A DNA stretch of 64,000 nt from Hepsetus odoe. Taxonomy: Eukaryota; Chordata; Actinopteri; Characiformes; Hepsetidae. The translations under genes were made by a program, and so were the position numbers. This document shows positions 1 through 11,790 of this stretch, piece after piece. Where the stretch lies: assembly GCA_017165825.1 (NCBI GenBank), contig CM029379.1, positions 25,292,257-25,356,256 of the forward strand, read 5' to 3'. The notes beneath the pieces are model-generated. The model was not told where the DNA came from. It did not search any database and saw only the letters and a program-made list of their open reading frames with translations. The stretch's first letter is position 1. Each line of letters starts with the position of its first letter.

Positions 1-248
1 ACCCCACCCTCCCCATGTACCTCGCTCCATGGTGACGGTTGCTAAGGGGGCATCCCACGAGCGATGGCACAGCAGGTGGAGGGGGAGGAAGAGGAGGAGG
101 AGGATGAGAAAGAGCGAGCGATGGGTCCTGTTGCAGAGCTGCACGAGGAGGCCCAGTTCAGGTTTTTGGACTCCCCGCTTGTTTAGTTGTTTTTTAAAAT
201 TTTTTTTTCATCTCTGCAGCGTGATGGACAATCTGTCTTTTTTTTTTT
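1..248 (-). other. fbxw7: fbxw7 3' untranslated region, partial
   Basis: This stretch lies directly downstream of the fbxw7 stop codon on the minus strand, so it should be the start of the 3' UTR. It contains T-rich runs on the plus strand (A-rich in the transcript). I see no AATAAA or ATTAAA polyadenylation signal in the transcript sense, so the UTR probably continues beyond the left edge. The GAGGAGGAGG-type stretch at 75-115 makes a plus-strand open frame that I regard as chance. Confidence 0.7.
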
Positions 249-517
249 TCACTTCATGTCCACATCAAAGTCGAGCACCAGTAGCTTGGTCTCTTCTGTG
301 CCGTTCCGGCTGCCAACTGCGCAAACCAGCTTGGTGTTGGAAGCGCGGATTCTCCAGACCACCCCGCCGCTTCCGCCGCTCTCCAGCGTCACCAGGTTCC
401 GGATGAACTCGCCCGTCCGCAGATCCCACAGCTTCACCGTACCATCATCAGAACTGGTGATCACAAAGTTCTTATTGAACTGCAGACACGTCACAGCACT
501 CTGGTGCTTATGGGGAC
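249..517 (-). CDS. fbxw7: fbxw7 exon 11 (last coding exon; WD40 blades 7-8 and C-terminus)
   Basis: This terminal coding exon has 269 bases: two bases complete a split Gly codon, then 88 codons and a TGA stop at 249-251. The acceptor reads TCTTCAG/GTCCCC. The translation runs from PHKHQSAVTC to the end LDFDVDMK, the known FBXW7 C-terminus. It contains the SSDDGTVKLWDL blade motif and the SGGSGGVVWRIRAS loop. The Arg codon equivalent to human R689 (CGG, plus-strand 306-308) is present. Differences from the human protein as I remember it are N to H in GPxKHQ and K to R in LWDLxTGEF. The exon closes the eight-bladed propeller that binds phosphodegrons. Confidence 0.97.
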
Positions 518-714
518 CTGAAGAAAGCAAGAGAGAGAGCACGAGAGAGGGAAAAAAAAAAAAAGGAGAGATGTAACTATGGTTACTGGAAACACTGTGG
601 TACAGAACTGCTTTAATTCTGTGCCCTTGAGGTATTCAGTTGAGATATGGCCTTACTGAGAGAGCAAGAGCGAGAGAGAGAGACAGAGAAAGGAAGGGGG
701 AGGGGGAAGCGGGG

Positions 715-747
<33 letters not shown>

Positions 748-944
748 TAGGATAAGAGAGGAAACAGAACAGAGATAAAGAAAAGAATAGAGATGAAGAG
801 AAAGGAAAGAGAAAGAAGGAGTATTGTATGTTTTTGCAGGTGTGTGTGTGTGTATGAATGAATTCTCGTCACTGCAGAGAAGAAAGAGGGTGTGGCCTGA
901 AGGAAAACTGGCAGCAGCATTAATACAGCGCACAGACCTATCTG

Positions 945-998
<54 letters not shown>

Positions 999-2185
999 AT
1001 TCCTGTAAAACGCTCTAACTCACTTGGTCTGCAAACACACGAACAAACATACAGCTCTGATTAAAATGAACAGAGGAACAAATGAAAACAGAGAAAAGCT
1101 TTATGCTAACAAGGTTATGAATATGCAAATCAGAGCCTCAGTGCTGCTGCGTCAGTGTAAGAAACACTTACATAAACACTTCCATTTCAGAGCAGCCAAA
1201 TCTACTAATGAACCATTAGTGCACTGATTTAAGTGTGTGTGTGTGTGTGTGTGTGTGTAGACGACAGGCTCTTTAATCACTGATTTTCAAGATGCACTAA
1301 CACACACTTAAAACACAAAAGACTGTCAGTGGGAGACCCCCTTCTCTCTCTCTCTCACACTCACACACACACACACCCACACACCCCATTTATTCAGCAT
1401 GTGTTCTGTCTGTCACCTCGGTGCACACTGGAGGACTGGGGTTGGAACGGAACTTGGTACGATAATTATAATTACCACATTCCTAACATTTGTTTACAAA
1501 GTGCTTTTAGAAAAGGGAAATAAAATTAAAAGCTGGCAAAAAAGAAACTACAAAAAGAAAATGAATACATTCACAAACTACATGTTTTAATGACATCGTT
1601 ATTGGGTGGGCTTCTGCACGCATGTGTGTTAATTTCGCAACGCTCACGTTAAGTTCATTTTGTGTTCATTTCCCTGCTGAGTTACAGGAAGCGAGTATTA
1701 CAACGTGTGTCTCTGTACAGCGTGTGTTAAAAAGCCGTGGCGTTGAAGAAGGTTCCAGGTTTTACAGTTCAACTGTTTTTGCACTTTAAATAAAACGTGG
1801 AGAGAGAGAGAAAAAAATTAAAAAATGCCCACTGACCCAAATATATGACCTACAAATGACAAGGGGAGTAGGGTGGGGGGTCTGATGATCCCCCTTTTCT
1901 CCCCCTCTGGGTCTCCTTCACCCCTCCCCCAGCCCCTCTCCCTTGTCACTTGTCCTTTACCATTTTCGTTCAGTGCTGCATGTTAGTGCAACGGCCGTTG
2001 TTCTTACAAGTACCTGTGTGTGATACACGCCGCAGACGTGACCCTAAAACACCGGCAAAGGTCGAGATACGAGATACCACGCACATACATGAAAAAGAAA
2101 CTATGCAGACCAAGAGGGAGGGAAAAAAAAGGAAACAGGAAGAAAGAGGTGGTGATCTCCAGTAGAAATCAGAGGGTTTTCTCAC
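518..2185 (-). other. fbxw7 intron 10
   Basis: This GT-AG intron of 1668 bases holds a purine-rich tract with a GA repeat (655-830), two GT repeats (949-994 and 1233-1258), a short CT/CA patch (1347-1385) and otherwise AT-rich unique-looking sequence. No exon or RNA gene is recognised in it. Confidence 0.85.
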
Positions 2186-2396
2186 CTTGCAAGGTCTGCA
2201 GACACTGGCCTGTTTTGATGTCCCAGATTTTGACGGTGGAATCAGCATTCCCCGAGACCAGGATGTTGTCCTTGAGCTCCATCCCGCTGGTCAGAGATTG
2301 GTGACCCGTCAGTGTGTGGATGCAGTTTCCCGTCTCCACATCCCACACGCGAATCGACGTGTCCAGAGACCCGCTCACCACGTGGATGCCATCGAA
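2186..2396 (-). CDS. fbxw7: fbxw7 exon 10 (WD40 blades 5-6)
   Basis: This exon has 211 bases, starts in phase 0 after CATGCAG and ends CAAG/GTGAG, leaving one base of a Gly codon for exon 11. The translation begins FDGIHVVSGSLDTSIRVWDV and ends TGQCLQTLQ. Two WD-repeat cores are visible (SIRVWD and TVKIWD), each preceded by the usual Ser-Gly turn. It corresponds to human residues of about 549-618 and I see no substitution against the human protein as I remember it. Plus-strand open frames here are shadows. Confidence 0.97.
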
Positions 2397-2821
2397 CTGC
2401 ATGAAAATACAGCAATGTACTCGTTAAAACACAAAATGAGACACACGCACGCAAGCAACACTGTATGCATGAATCACACACACACACACAGGTGTGATTC
2501 AAGGACCTCAAAGATTTGACTCAACTACTTGATACTCAACTAACTTGATAAACCTCAGTTTACCACGATTCAATCGGGTTTGTTTGGTGTGACTCATTTT
2601 GTTGAATCCTTTCTAAGAACCAATCGAATTGTTTGCAGGTGAAATACTTAATATATACTTAAAAATATAAAATAAAAGCTGTACTTAATTACACCATCAG
2701 ACTTCACATTAACGGATCTGGATGAATTCACGGCGGCGGTATAAGCCAGTTTTTTTGGCATCCAAAGACTTGCTTTTACAAAACAAAGCAGCATAAGATT
2801 TGAATCTTTATATCTGCTTAT

Positions 2822-3062
2822 AAGTGAAAGTGATAATTCACATCATTGTGAAACAGCAGAGCACACAGTGAACCACGGTGAAAGTACATCTCTGCATTTT
2901 ACCCACACACAAACAAACACGTGCAGCAGGGGGCAGCCATTGAAAGCGCCTGGGGCAGCAGTGATGGGGACGGTACCTCAGGGCAACCTACTGGTCTGGA
3001 ATTCGAACCCAAAATCTTCTGATCCTGGGGCCGACTCTCTACCCACTAGGCCACCGCTGCCC
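2822..3062 (-). mobile_element. tRNA-derived SINE, family A, near full length
   Basis: On the minus strand this reads from a tRNA-like head (GGGCAGCGGTGGCCTAGTGG, Pol III A-box-like) through a B-box-like GGGTTCGAATTCC to a tail ending TCACTTTCACTT. The head, the TACC...GTACCGTCCCCATCACTGCT block and the GCAGAG...GTTCACTGTGTGCT block recur in at least ten other places in the window, which shows a dispersed family. I do not assign a database name. Confidence 0.85.
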
Positions 3063-3069
3063 ATTGCGG

Positions 3070-3140
3070 TTCTTTGGCAGGGGATCGAACCTGGGCCTCC
3101 AGCATGGCAGGGGAGAATTCTACCACTGAGTGATGTTTCC
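3070..3140 (-). pseudogene. tRNA-Gly(GCC)-like pseudogene
   Basis: The minus strand matches tRNA-Gly closely from the D-loop (CTCAGTGGTAGAATTCTC) through the anticodon loop (CTGCCA, anticodon GCC) to the T-loop (GGTTCGATC). The acceptor stem ends (GAAACAT against CCAAAGA) no longer pair and the T stem has mismatches, so it is unlikely to be a working tRNA. It abuts the head of the SINE at 2822-3062. It may be a retroposed tRNA or a second SINE head. Confidence 0.65.
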
Positions 3141-4963
3141 ATATTTCAAGTGCGGAGTCTCTTTCCAACAAACAATACAAACCGTATATCCTGTCAAGAA
3201 GCACTGAAGACGCATTAACAGCCAGACACTCTGTGTCCGCGTTTGTTTGTTGAGGAAGGACCTAATGAACAGTGCTGAGGAGCAGTGGGAGGATTGGGCC
3301 GGATTTGATTCGATTCATTTCACAATCGGCTAAAGCCCAGATCCGCTTGCTGCCATTGTTATTGCATTAAACGCTACTTTATTTGATTAAACTTTTTGAT
3401 GTAATTGCTCTAAAGCTCTTAACAAACCCGGACCCAAATGAGCAGAGAAGGATATTGGGGCCAAAAGCTGGACGCTGGCCCAACAGCAAAGGGAACCAGA
3501 GCCACTGGTTCATCTCGTTCTTTGTGATTAACGTCCTTAATCGCTTATTTCGACGTTACAAAAAGAGGGACGGCCAACCAACACCCTCCCTGCACTGACA
3601 TCAAACCCCATATGGGGAAATATCAGAAGTGAGCACAAAAACGCTCATCTTCAAACAACTCCACGTGAACCTCCACGCTAACAAGCAGAATAGCAGCGAA
3701 CTGTGTCTGTATTCACAACAAAACCCCATCTGCTGCCGTACGGTCGCCCAAAATAGAAAGTAGGACTACACAGCAGAGGGATTTATCGTCCATATCAGTG
3801 CCACACAGTAGCGATAGTTAGGGCAGCTCCAATCTGGGATTTGATTGCTGTTAATAGATGTTTTGAATGCATGTTTTGACCAATGACTAAACCTTCTCCA
3901 GTAACACCTGGATCACCAAGTATGAGTTTAACATGAAATGACCCAGTACTTGATACCAGAACCAATCTTTACTGATTCAATAACAAAACTTAAAGATGCA
4001 CTAAGGTTAGAAGCAAAAGGTTTGGATGCTGGTAACTAACGACAAAGTGCCACATCTGTCAGCGGCCAATTGTTTCAAACAAACGTGAGATGATCCGTGA
4101 TGTGTTTCTGACATTGTGCATCTCTTCTAAGCAACAGCGCTAAATATACTGCAGTGTGCATTTTTAATTCGTTCTTCGGATTTTTCTGGAATAAAGCTCG
4201 ATTCTGTTTGGTCTAAATGTACGGAATAATTCGCACAGGATCAGTAGCGCCTCTGTCAGGCCTGTTCCGCTCAGAAAGCAATGCTTGTTAGCGGGCTGGA
4301 GCGATTAGTTCTAAACATTAATGCAGGATCAACTGTATTACTGTCAATTCATCAACTGTGCGAAGGTGAACTAATCAACTATGGATAGCAACTTCTTAGC
4401 TTCATTAAAACTAACTATACCTCTTTCGCGCTAACCAGTGAGGCACCACAATGCGCTTTGTAGCAACGTAATCGCACGGTGCTATTTTGCCCTGCCATTT
4501 TAAAATACTTCAAGCTGCTCTCCTGGACCCACAGCTCCAGCAAATCGCTGCAGAAGTGATGGAGGGTTAGAGCAGGAGGCTAATCTGTCCGGTAATCTGC
4601 ATTGCAGGAAAACGCCTGCTGGGGCAGTGAAGGTGACACCCTTGCAAATAAAAAAAACAACAAAAAACTGCACAGTCATCGCTATCAGGGCGTTGCATTT
4701 CCCCATTAGAGGGCAGTCAGCATAGATAAACAACTTCAATCGGAAGATCTGGGATCGAAACTAAGCACTTGAAATGAACATTTGATTGTTTTCATTTTAG
4801 CGCTGATTTAAATGACCTTCAAGAGCTGAGTCAGGAGAGCTGGATCAGGTAACGAGATCACAAGCAGGTCTCCTGCACTCAGCAAGTGCTCTATAAATGT
4901 TCCCATGATCTGCTCGGACATTCTTTCTGTAATGAGCTACAAGAGGCGTAGGGCGTGTCTCAC

Positions 4964-5189
4964 CTGTAATGAGTAGACTCTGTTGGTGTGTCCCTGGAGT
5001 GTGTGTAAGCAGGTTTCGGTCTCAGGGTCCCACACTTTGACCATGAAGTCGTATGCTCCGCTCACTACCCTGCGGCCATCGTACTGCACACACCTCACCG
5101 CTGCCACGTGACCCATGAGGACATGCAAACACTGACCCGAATCTATGTCCCACACACGCAGCGTTGCATCACGAGAACCACTCACCACC
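4964..5189 (-). CDS. fbxw7: fbxw7 exon 9 (WD40 blades 3-5, phosphodegron contacts)
   Basis: This exon has 226 bases. One base completes the Arg codon split with exon 8 (AG/G), then come 75 codons ending VYSLQ at a CAG/GTGAG donor. The translation VVSGSRDATLRVWDIDSGQC through VKVWDPETETCLHTLQ gives two WD cores. The phosphodegron-binding residues known as human R479 (CGT, 5171-5173) and R505 (AGG, 5093-5095) are intact, and Tyr in SGAYDF matches human Y519. The only clear difference from the remembered human protein is DSG for ETG in the WDIxxGQC turn. These arginines are the main cancer hotspots in human FBXW7, so substrate binding should be retained. Confidence 0.97.
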
Positions 5190-5983
5190 CTGACAGAGAG
5201 AATAAGAATACATTAAATTTAGGGTTGAAGAAATGATTAAGTGAGTGTCTCGTGTGAGTCTTCCCCAGTCACATAACGTCACACCCGGAGAGCTGTACTG
5301 AATGACGGGGCAGAGGAGGACCACCCCACCCACCAGAGAGAAGACTGCAGTGTGTCCCCACACGTTGCTGTATTTGCAGCAGCCTGCCAAAATATCAGCA
5401 ATGCCTGTCGCCCGTCCCGCATCTAGATCAACATGTATAGTCATTCATCCCCAAACACGGTAAAGAGCAATACTGCCTGCATTTAATCACACAGATCACA
5501 TTAACATCAAAATCCAATACTTTCCCACCTGAAACGCTTCCGTGGGTCACATGACATGCTTAGTTATTAATTTGAGAAATGGACACTATAGGCACGAATG
5601 AAAAGGACTCTTCTGTGTTCAGCGAAGTGAGCAAGGCTTCAGGTCATTCAACAGAATGAGCAGTCAACCACACACACACTAAACAGCCTGCAGGCAGGGA
5701 AAGCAGTGGGGCCTGAACATAATCAGGGATGTGGTTTTTTTTTTTTTGTTTTTTGTTTTTATCTACAGAGAATGAAGGATGCTCCTGTAGCATGTATGTA
5801 CAAACATGGCGGCAATTTAACCAGCCTTTTCAGGCTGACGCGCTGGTCTATGTGCTGTCCCCGTGATCACGGACTAACAGAAGTGGTGCAAGGTTACCTG
5901 GGCTATAACTTCTTTGCTTTTTTTCTAATTGATGAAGATATGAGGTTTTGTTTCTGCCACGCAGATCTGCCTGCTTAGCCTAC
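5190..5983 (-). other. fbxw7 intron 8
   Basis: This intron of 794 bases has no recognisable repeat apart from a T-rich run at 5734-5760. Plus-strand open frames here show no recognisable protein. Confidence 0.85.
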
Positions 5984-6165
5984 CTTTTCTCGTGGAGGTG
6001 CATGCAGCGCACGGTTGAGGTATGGCCATACAGTGTATGGATGCAGTCCCCCGTCTCCGCATTCCACACCTTCAGGGTTCGGTCTGTGGAGCCACTGATG
6101 ATGATGTTGTCCCTCATCTGAGACGACCAGACGCCGCCCGTGTGGCCCACTAACGTCCGCAAGCA
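5984..6165 (-). CDS. fbxw7: fbxw7 exon 8 (WD40 blades 2-3)
   Basis: This exon has 182 bases. It starts in phase 0 (TGC TTG CGG, CLRTLVGHTG) right after a CT-repeat polypyrimidine tract ending CTAG, and ends GAAAAG/GTAGGC with two bases of the next Arg codon. The translation reaches TSTVRCMHLHEK. The SGSTDRTLKVWNAETG motif forms a WD blade. Arg residues equivalent to human R441 (CGA, 6079-6081) and R465 (CGC, 6007-6009) are present. A conservative GE to GD change precedes CIHTLYGHTS. The 22-base CT tract at 6166-6190 is unusually pure for an acceptor but fits a strong polypyrimidine tract. Confidence 0.97.
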
Positions 6166-6323
6166 CTAGAGAGAGAGAGAGAGAGAGTGAATTATTCAGA
6201 TGACAAGTTTTCAGATCAAAATAAAGGATCTGAACAAACGGGACACTTTTTTTTGTCCTTTCATGGTTAATCTTTAGACAGAGAGCAGTCAGGGCTGGTA
6301 AATCGGGTGTAATCGGTAAATAG

Positions 6324-6527
6324 GGTGGCGGTGGTCTAGTGGTAGGGTACTTGCCTACGGACCTCTGGATCAAGAGGTCCCTGGTTCGAATCCCACCTCT
6401 GGGACTACCACCACTGGGTCCCTGAGCAAGACCCTTAACCCTGAGTGTCTCCAGGGGGACTGTCCCTGTAATTAGGACATGTAAGTCGCTCTGGATAAGA
6501 GCGTCTGCTAAATGCAGTAAATGTAAA
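6324..6527 (+). mobile_element. tRNA-derived SINE, family B, full length
   Basis: A head GGTGGTCTAGTGGTAGGG (A-box-like) and a perfect B-box-like GGTTCGAATCC are followed by the block GTCGCTCTGGATAAGAGCG and CTGCTAAATGC, ending in TAAATGTAAA. Nearly the same sequence recurs at 51169-51371 and, shortened, at 49448-49602. The GGATAAGAGCG block is a widespread teleost SINE/LINE-tail motif. Confidence 0.85.
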
Positions 6528-9500
6528 ATCACATGGTGTATCTGGTGCCATTTCTGAGAGAAGTACCTTCCTCTCCACAGATTAGATACTGATTGCAGCA
6601 AAAACAATCTCTCACATTCATTTAATTAAAAGTTTAATTAAATCAGGACAAGAAAGAGAAATAAAAGCAGGTTCTCTTGCTCGCCCACCAGTTTACCATC
6701 TCACACAGATACCTTCATATCAAAAAATTGATTTTTGCTTTTTATTTTTTACACTTTTTCTCCCACTTCTCTCCCCCCCCAAGTTATCCTTCACATCCAT
6801 TTCTTCCTTCTCCAACACATCGTTGGCTTAACTCTTTCGGATTTAAAATGGTCCCCTTTGGCTGGCAAAAAAATAATGAATGGCTATTATCACTAATTGG
6901 GTTGACTTGCTAATTAGTCACTCTTTTGTTCATTTGAACTGGAGAACGGCTACGGACAAAAAGAAAAGTCTGGTTCCTGAGACACAAAAGTTTTGAGGAG
7001 AAATTAGAAAAGAGAAAGGGGGGGGGGGCAAGCCACCACTTCCAGTTTAATGATTCATAACTGTTGACCATGAGAAAAATGAAAGGATCTTTGCCCAGTC
7101 TTCCCGCATCACCAAAACATTCTCCTCTTCCTGAGCGTAAAGAACGCATTATCAAACACGGTCATGAATTTTCGGTCCAGTCTAAACATCAATATTTTTG
7201 GTAGTGATTTTAGAGAAGAAAATTCTTGCGGAAAGCGTCAGAATCCTCACTACAAAATAAATAAATTAATTAATAAAATGGTGGTGGGGTCGTTTCATGA
7301 ATATTAAAAATAAATAAATTATGCATGCTCCGGTCCACGAGTGTATGTAACCAGGGTGATGAGTCTTTGCCAGGGAATGGCAGAAGGTTTAACTGAATGC
7401 AGAATCGGCTGTTAGAGCTTTATGTCTATGTTTGGTAGCGATTATTATTGCTGTTCCAAGCCAGCGACGGCTTGAAGTAATGTATGAAATGAAAGGAGGC
7501 TCAGACGCATGCTTATCTGCCTGTGGAGGAGCCGCATAGAAGCTCAGCTCTGGCACCCGTGAGACGGAGAGATTAGCACACTGCCGAAGTGCGCTTGATG
7601 CTACAGATCCAGCTTCCATGAAATCCCATGTTCGGTTCTTTGTCTCTCCTTCTCCTCACTGCATTCCACCCCCCAACTGGACACACAGCTTGGTTTTGTC
7701 TCAAAAAGCAAAGCGAATGACCATTTTGCTTGGTCATCTACTTCCGAAAGAACTAAGCAACATCTACGCGTCACAAAGCGATGTTTTAGAGTTCAAGGTC
7801 CAGCCCTAGTCTGTTGTAGATGGCTTCACGTTTTTACTCGGGTAAGTCAGGATTTGACTCCAGCTGTTGAGCAGACAGCCTGGAGCAGCTGTTCATTCTT
7901 TCTGCTGGAGCTAAAAGCCTTTCACTGACCAGCCATACAAAGCATGAAAACATTGGAATTTTAAAAGGCGCATATCCTGCATTTGTACAGAGGTCCACTT
8001 CCAACATGTGTACCAAAAAAGTCCTTTCTACACCACATTCAAAACCTCCATTTAGGATGACTAAACAGAGTTGTGGATATGGTGTACCTGCAAAGGAGTA
8101 CGCCATTATACACAGTCAATTTTAGTAGCTATTAATGGACTTCGAGACCGGTATATGAACTTCAACAAAGATTACACTTTCAATTCTTGCATGTCATGAT
8201 ATGATATGATAAATATGATAAAAGTATTAACTAGTGAACTAACGTGATTTCAGATTTCATGGAAAAATGGCTCAAATCTGCTTCTTAACTAAAGGTTTCT
8301 AAGGCTAACACGGTGAACAAACACTACAGTATTTTCTCAGTGACTACACCATGTACAAAAAGGAATTTATTGGTTATTGCTGTATTGTATTCACGAGATA
8401 GCGTCCTCCCTATATATCCTCTCCCCCATCACTCAGCATAACTGTCCACTATCTTGCTTTGTCCGTAGGGCTGGTCCTCCCTCCACCAAAGCTCTCACTT
8501 TGTAGAGTTGTAACTTGAATCTGGAACGTGATCATAATTTTTTCTGCTCATGAATTTACATCAGTGTGTACATTTACTGTGTGCTGTCCCGCAGTTCCAC
8601 AGCAACATGCAGACACTGCATTTCTGAAGGCTGGAGCCGCTGTGGCCTTACTCTGAAAGCTAACCTCAACCCCCACAGTTTTATGGGTAGTGCAGTACAC
8701 AGAGAACTCTGTTGGAAGGTCAGATGAAGGGAAATGGAGAGAGAAAAAGAATGGGGAGAGAATGCCATCTCTCCAAGAGAGCTGAACTGATGTGTAGCTT
8801 CACTTTTTTTTTTTTTTAAATTTTTTTTTTTTTTTATTGTCAATGGGTAAAATCACCTAGCTGCAATATCTGTTAGCACATCAGCAGGAAAAAAAAAAAA
8901 AACAAATGGTAGCACTGTATTAGTCTTATTACGCTACCGGCCTTAGGAATCAGCAGTGGGTGGATGAATGCAGGCTTTTTTTCCTCCCTTTTTTCCTCTT
9001 GGGTGCTGCAGTCTGCATGTAAAGAAGTTGGTGGTCTGCCAAAGGTGCAGGCTGAGTCATGGACGGAGAGAGGGAGGGGACGGGGTGAGCGAGCAGGATG
9101 ACACAGATGGACAGAGATAAAGCAGAGAAGACTGAGGCGAAAAAAAATAAAGAGAGGGAGGGACAGAGTGATCCAGAGAGTGTGAGATGAGGAAAACAAT
9201 GAGGTGAGGAAGACCGAGGGAGAGAGAGAGAGTGATTAAAAAAAAAAAAAAAAAAAAAACAAAAAAAAAGAAGAATGGGACAAAGATGAGAAAAGGACAG
9301 ATGGAAACTGGAGAACAAAAAAAGGGAGAAGTAGAGGGAGATAAGAAAAGAAGGAAATGAAAAAGAGCAAAAAGGAGAATACCGCAAAATCAAAGAACAA
9401 TAAGGAGAGAAAGAAGATAAACGAAAGAGAGCAGAGAGAAAGGAATAGACAGAGGAAAGAGAAGAGAGAAAAAGAGATAAGGATGGAAGAGAAAAAAGGA

Positions 9501-9611
9501 GCGGGTGTGTGGACGACTAAAAGAAAGAAATGAAAAAGAGAGAAAGAGATGAAAGATGCAAAGGTGACTAATATTAAACAAGACGAATGGCAGTGACCTC
9601 CACATTCCAAC

Positions 9612-9650
<39 letters not shown>

Positions 9651-10250
9651 ATCTCTTCCTTTGTGCTTCAGTGAAATCTCTTCAGTTACAATCTCTCCCC
9701 CTCTCTTATGGAAGGGCAGTAAAAGAAAGCGTGAAGCTTCGAGAGGTTTTGGAGGGCAGATGAATATTAAGTAAGTTGTGTTTAACGAAAAAGAAAGAAC
9801 GAACCAGCGTGATAAACGGACTAATGAGAGACTTCAGTTCCTAATCGGAGAATTTCCTGAGAAATCAAGAGTTTTAAAAAGTTCTGCAGAACAAAATCAG
9901 CGATGGGCGTGATCAATAAAAGTCACTCCACTGTGGTGTTCTTTTTTTTTATCCAAAGCAGCGTTACAGACTGATCTGCTCCCATAATCTCTCCTCGCAT
10001 GAAGCCTATTCACTCACCGGCACCACACTCACTCCAATCTCACCCCATCGCAGATAACACGGATACACTCATTACTCCTGCTCCATTCATCTCGCACTCG
10101 TTCAACAGGATCAGCCCACTGAACGGTGCAGTCGGCAATTTACGCCTCTGTTGGCATCAGCTGCAGTTCAGCCACAATCACAAACACCATTACAACTTTT
10201 CTCCTAGAAATCCCCTGCCTCCGACAACATTTCCAAAACGTCTGCATGCG

Positions 10251-10440
10251 TGAAAGTGACCGTCATTGTGAAACACCTTTTTACCCGCACACGCACGCAG
10301 AAGGGGGCAGCAGCGGGGAGCAGTGATGGGGACAGCACCTTGCTCCTGGTTACTTCAGGGCGACCTACTGTTCTGGGATTTGAACCTACGACTTTCTGAT
10401 CCTGAGGCCAAATCCCTAACCACTAGGCCACCGCTGCCCC
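10251..10440 (-). mobile_element. tRNA-derived SINE, family A, shortened in the middle
   Basis: On the minus strand it starts GGGGCAGCGGTGGCCTAGTGG and contains the TTCAAATCCCAGAACAGTAG block and the GTGCTGTCCCCATCACTGCT block. The tail region between the CACTGCTCCC block and the CACTTTCA end is shorter than in other copies. Confidence 0.85.
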
Positions 10441-10492
10441 AGTTGTTAAAGAAGTCTTTCAGTGTGGGTTTGATGAACTTCAGTGTAGCTCA

Positions 10493-10596
10493 GGGTGGTG
10501 GAGACTGGAACCAGACGTCTGCAAAGTTCTTACACGAAATGTTTATTAAGATACTGCCTGAGACATTGTTTGACCAGAGTTTGGAGAAGCTTTAGG
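10493..10596 (+). repeat. Dispersed repeat family C, copy 1
   Basis: This segment shares GAACCAGACGTCTGC near its start and GACCAGAGTTTGGAGAAGCTTTA at its end with the segment at 45323-45450. The copy at 16996-17062 has the first half. No open frame or known element is recognised. Confidence 0.7.
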
Positions 10597-11384
10597 ATGC
10601 ATGCAGTGAGGCATACTAATCGCCCTATGAAAACCGATTTAGTTCGGATTCTCGAGAGAGGGGGGGTTGGAGAGAGAGAGAGCTAGAGAGCGAGCGAGAG
10701 CAGGGTCTTGGATCTTTGGGGAGAATTCTAGCAAAACAGGGGAGCACAGGCCATTTCCCTTAATCATCCATGATCTCCAGTCAATTTATAACTGAAGCAC
10801 TCCAAAGTAATGAGGGTCTACCGCGGAGTGGCCTTAATGAGCTCTGTGCACTTATGTGGAAAAAAGGAATTTCAACTATTCTCTCCCAGTGACATTCTTC
10901 AGCTCTCCTTTATCTCCAAACAATCCCGACCAAGTCCAATACTGAGAGAGAAAGACAGAGGGGGGTGGGGTGGGGAGACCTTGAGCAGCTGAAGGACAAG
11001 CAAGCTAGCAAAACAAGGGTTGTGTGGTGAAAGAAAGCTCACAGACATCTGTTCTGTACCTCCACTGGACGACAGGGCGTCATTCGACCCATAGCTAAAT
11101 ACACACTCTACAGCATTACAGACTCGGGTTTAAAATAAAAAACTATTAATATATATAACACAACATAACCCACTGCTTAATAGTACAAGAAAGTAGAAGA
11201 AACAGCAGAAACAAATGCTGTAAGTGTAATGATATATATAATAAACGTCATTTATTTTCCATCATTTTCAACAATTTATGGAAATAACTATGTCTAAACA
11301 TTGTCTAAACATCCACAACCTGTTCAAGCATGCAAACAGTTCTGTCACAAGCTTAATGCTTAAATGAAACTCGTCAGTCCAGAC

Positions 11385-11790
11385 CATGCCATCCCATGGA
11401 GCTCAATGAAAGAAAGATCTGGAGACTGGAGAAGACATGATTCTCAGAAGCTGTTGCTTGTCTTGGGACTGGACAAGTCATTCTGGCACAACATTGAGGA
11501 ATGTTTGGGATCATTATCCTGATAAAGAATGAAGCCTCCAGATCTTCTTACTCCAAAAACGACAACAGGCCGTCACGGATGCGCCTTCCCGTTTCAGTGC
11601 CGGAACGCCACGTTCTGTGCTGTGCATCAGCCTGTCGCCCCTTGTTCAGCCCCAAAAAACTGAAGTGTACTTTCGTTCATCCACAAGAGCTGCTCCCAGT
11701 CCTGAACCGGTGTTTGTGTCGCGTCGTCCTTTCTATTGTTAACACCACACAGTTGAAGTTCTCTGGCAGCAGCTTTGACATCGATAAACA
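11385..11790. mobile_element. Possible old DNA transposon fragment
   Basis: The stretch has phrases reminiscent of reverse-oriented Tc1-like fish transposons (TTGGGATCATTATCCTGAT and the ATCCACAAGAGCTGCTCCCA block), but no intact frame or terminal inverted repeat is visible. The assignment is from memory of similar fish sequences and is weak. Confidence 0.3.

Larger units (their letters stand above)
2397..4963 (-). other. fbxw7 intron 9
   Basis: This intron of 2567 bases contains a full SINE copy (2822-3062) and a tRNA-Gly-like pseudogene (3070-3140). A short TG/AC patch sits near 2468-2490. From 3141 to 4963 I see no repeat family or conserved motif I can name. Confidence 0.85.

Noticed and set aside
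3070..3140. Functional tRNA-Gly gene
   Set aside because: The acceptor and T stems do not pair, although the loops are conserved.
8873..9610. Several minus-strand open frames rich in Phe, Leu and Ser
   Set aside because: They are translations of the pyrimidine-rich strand of a low-complexity tract and not proteins.
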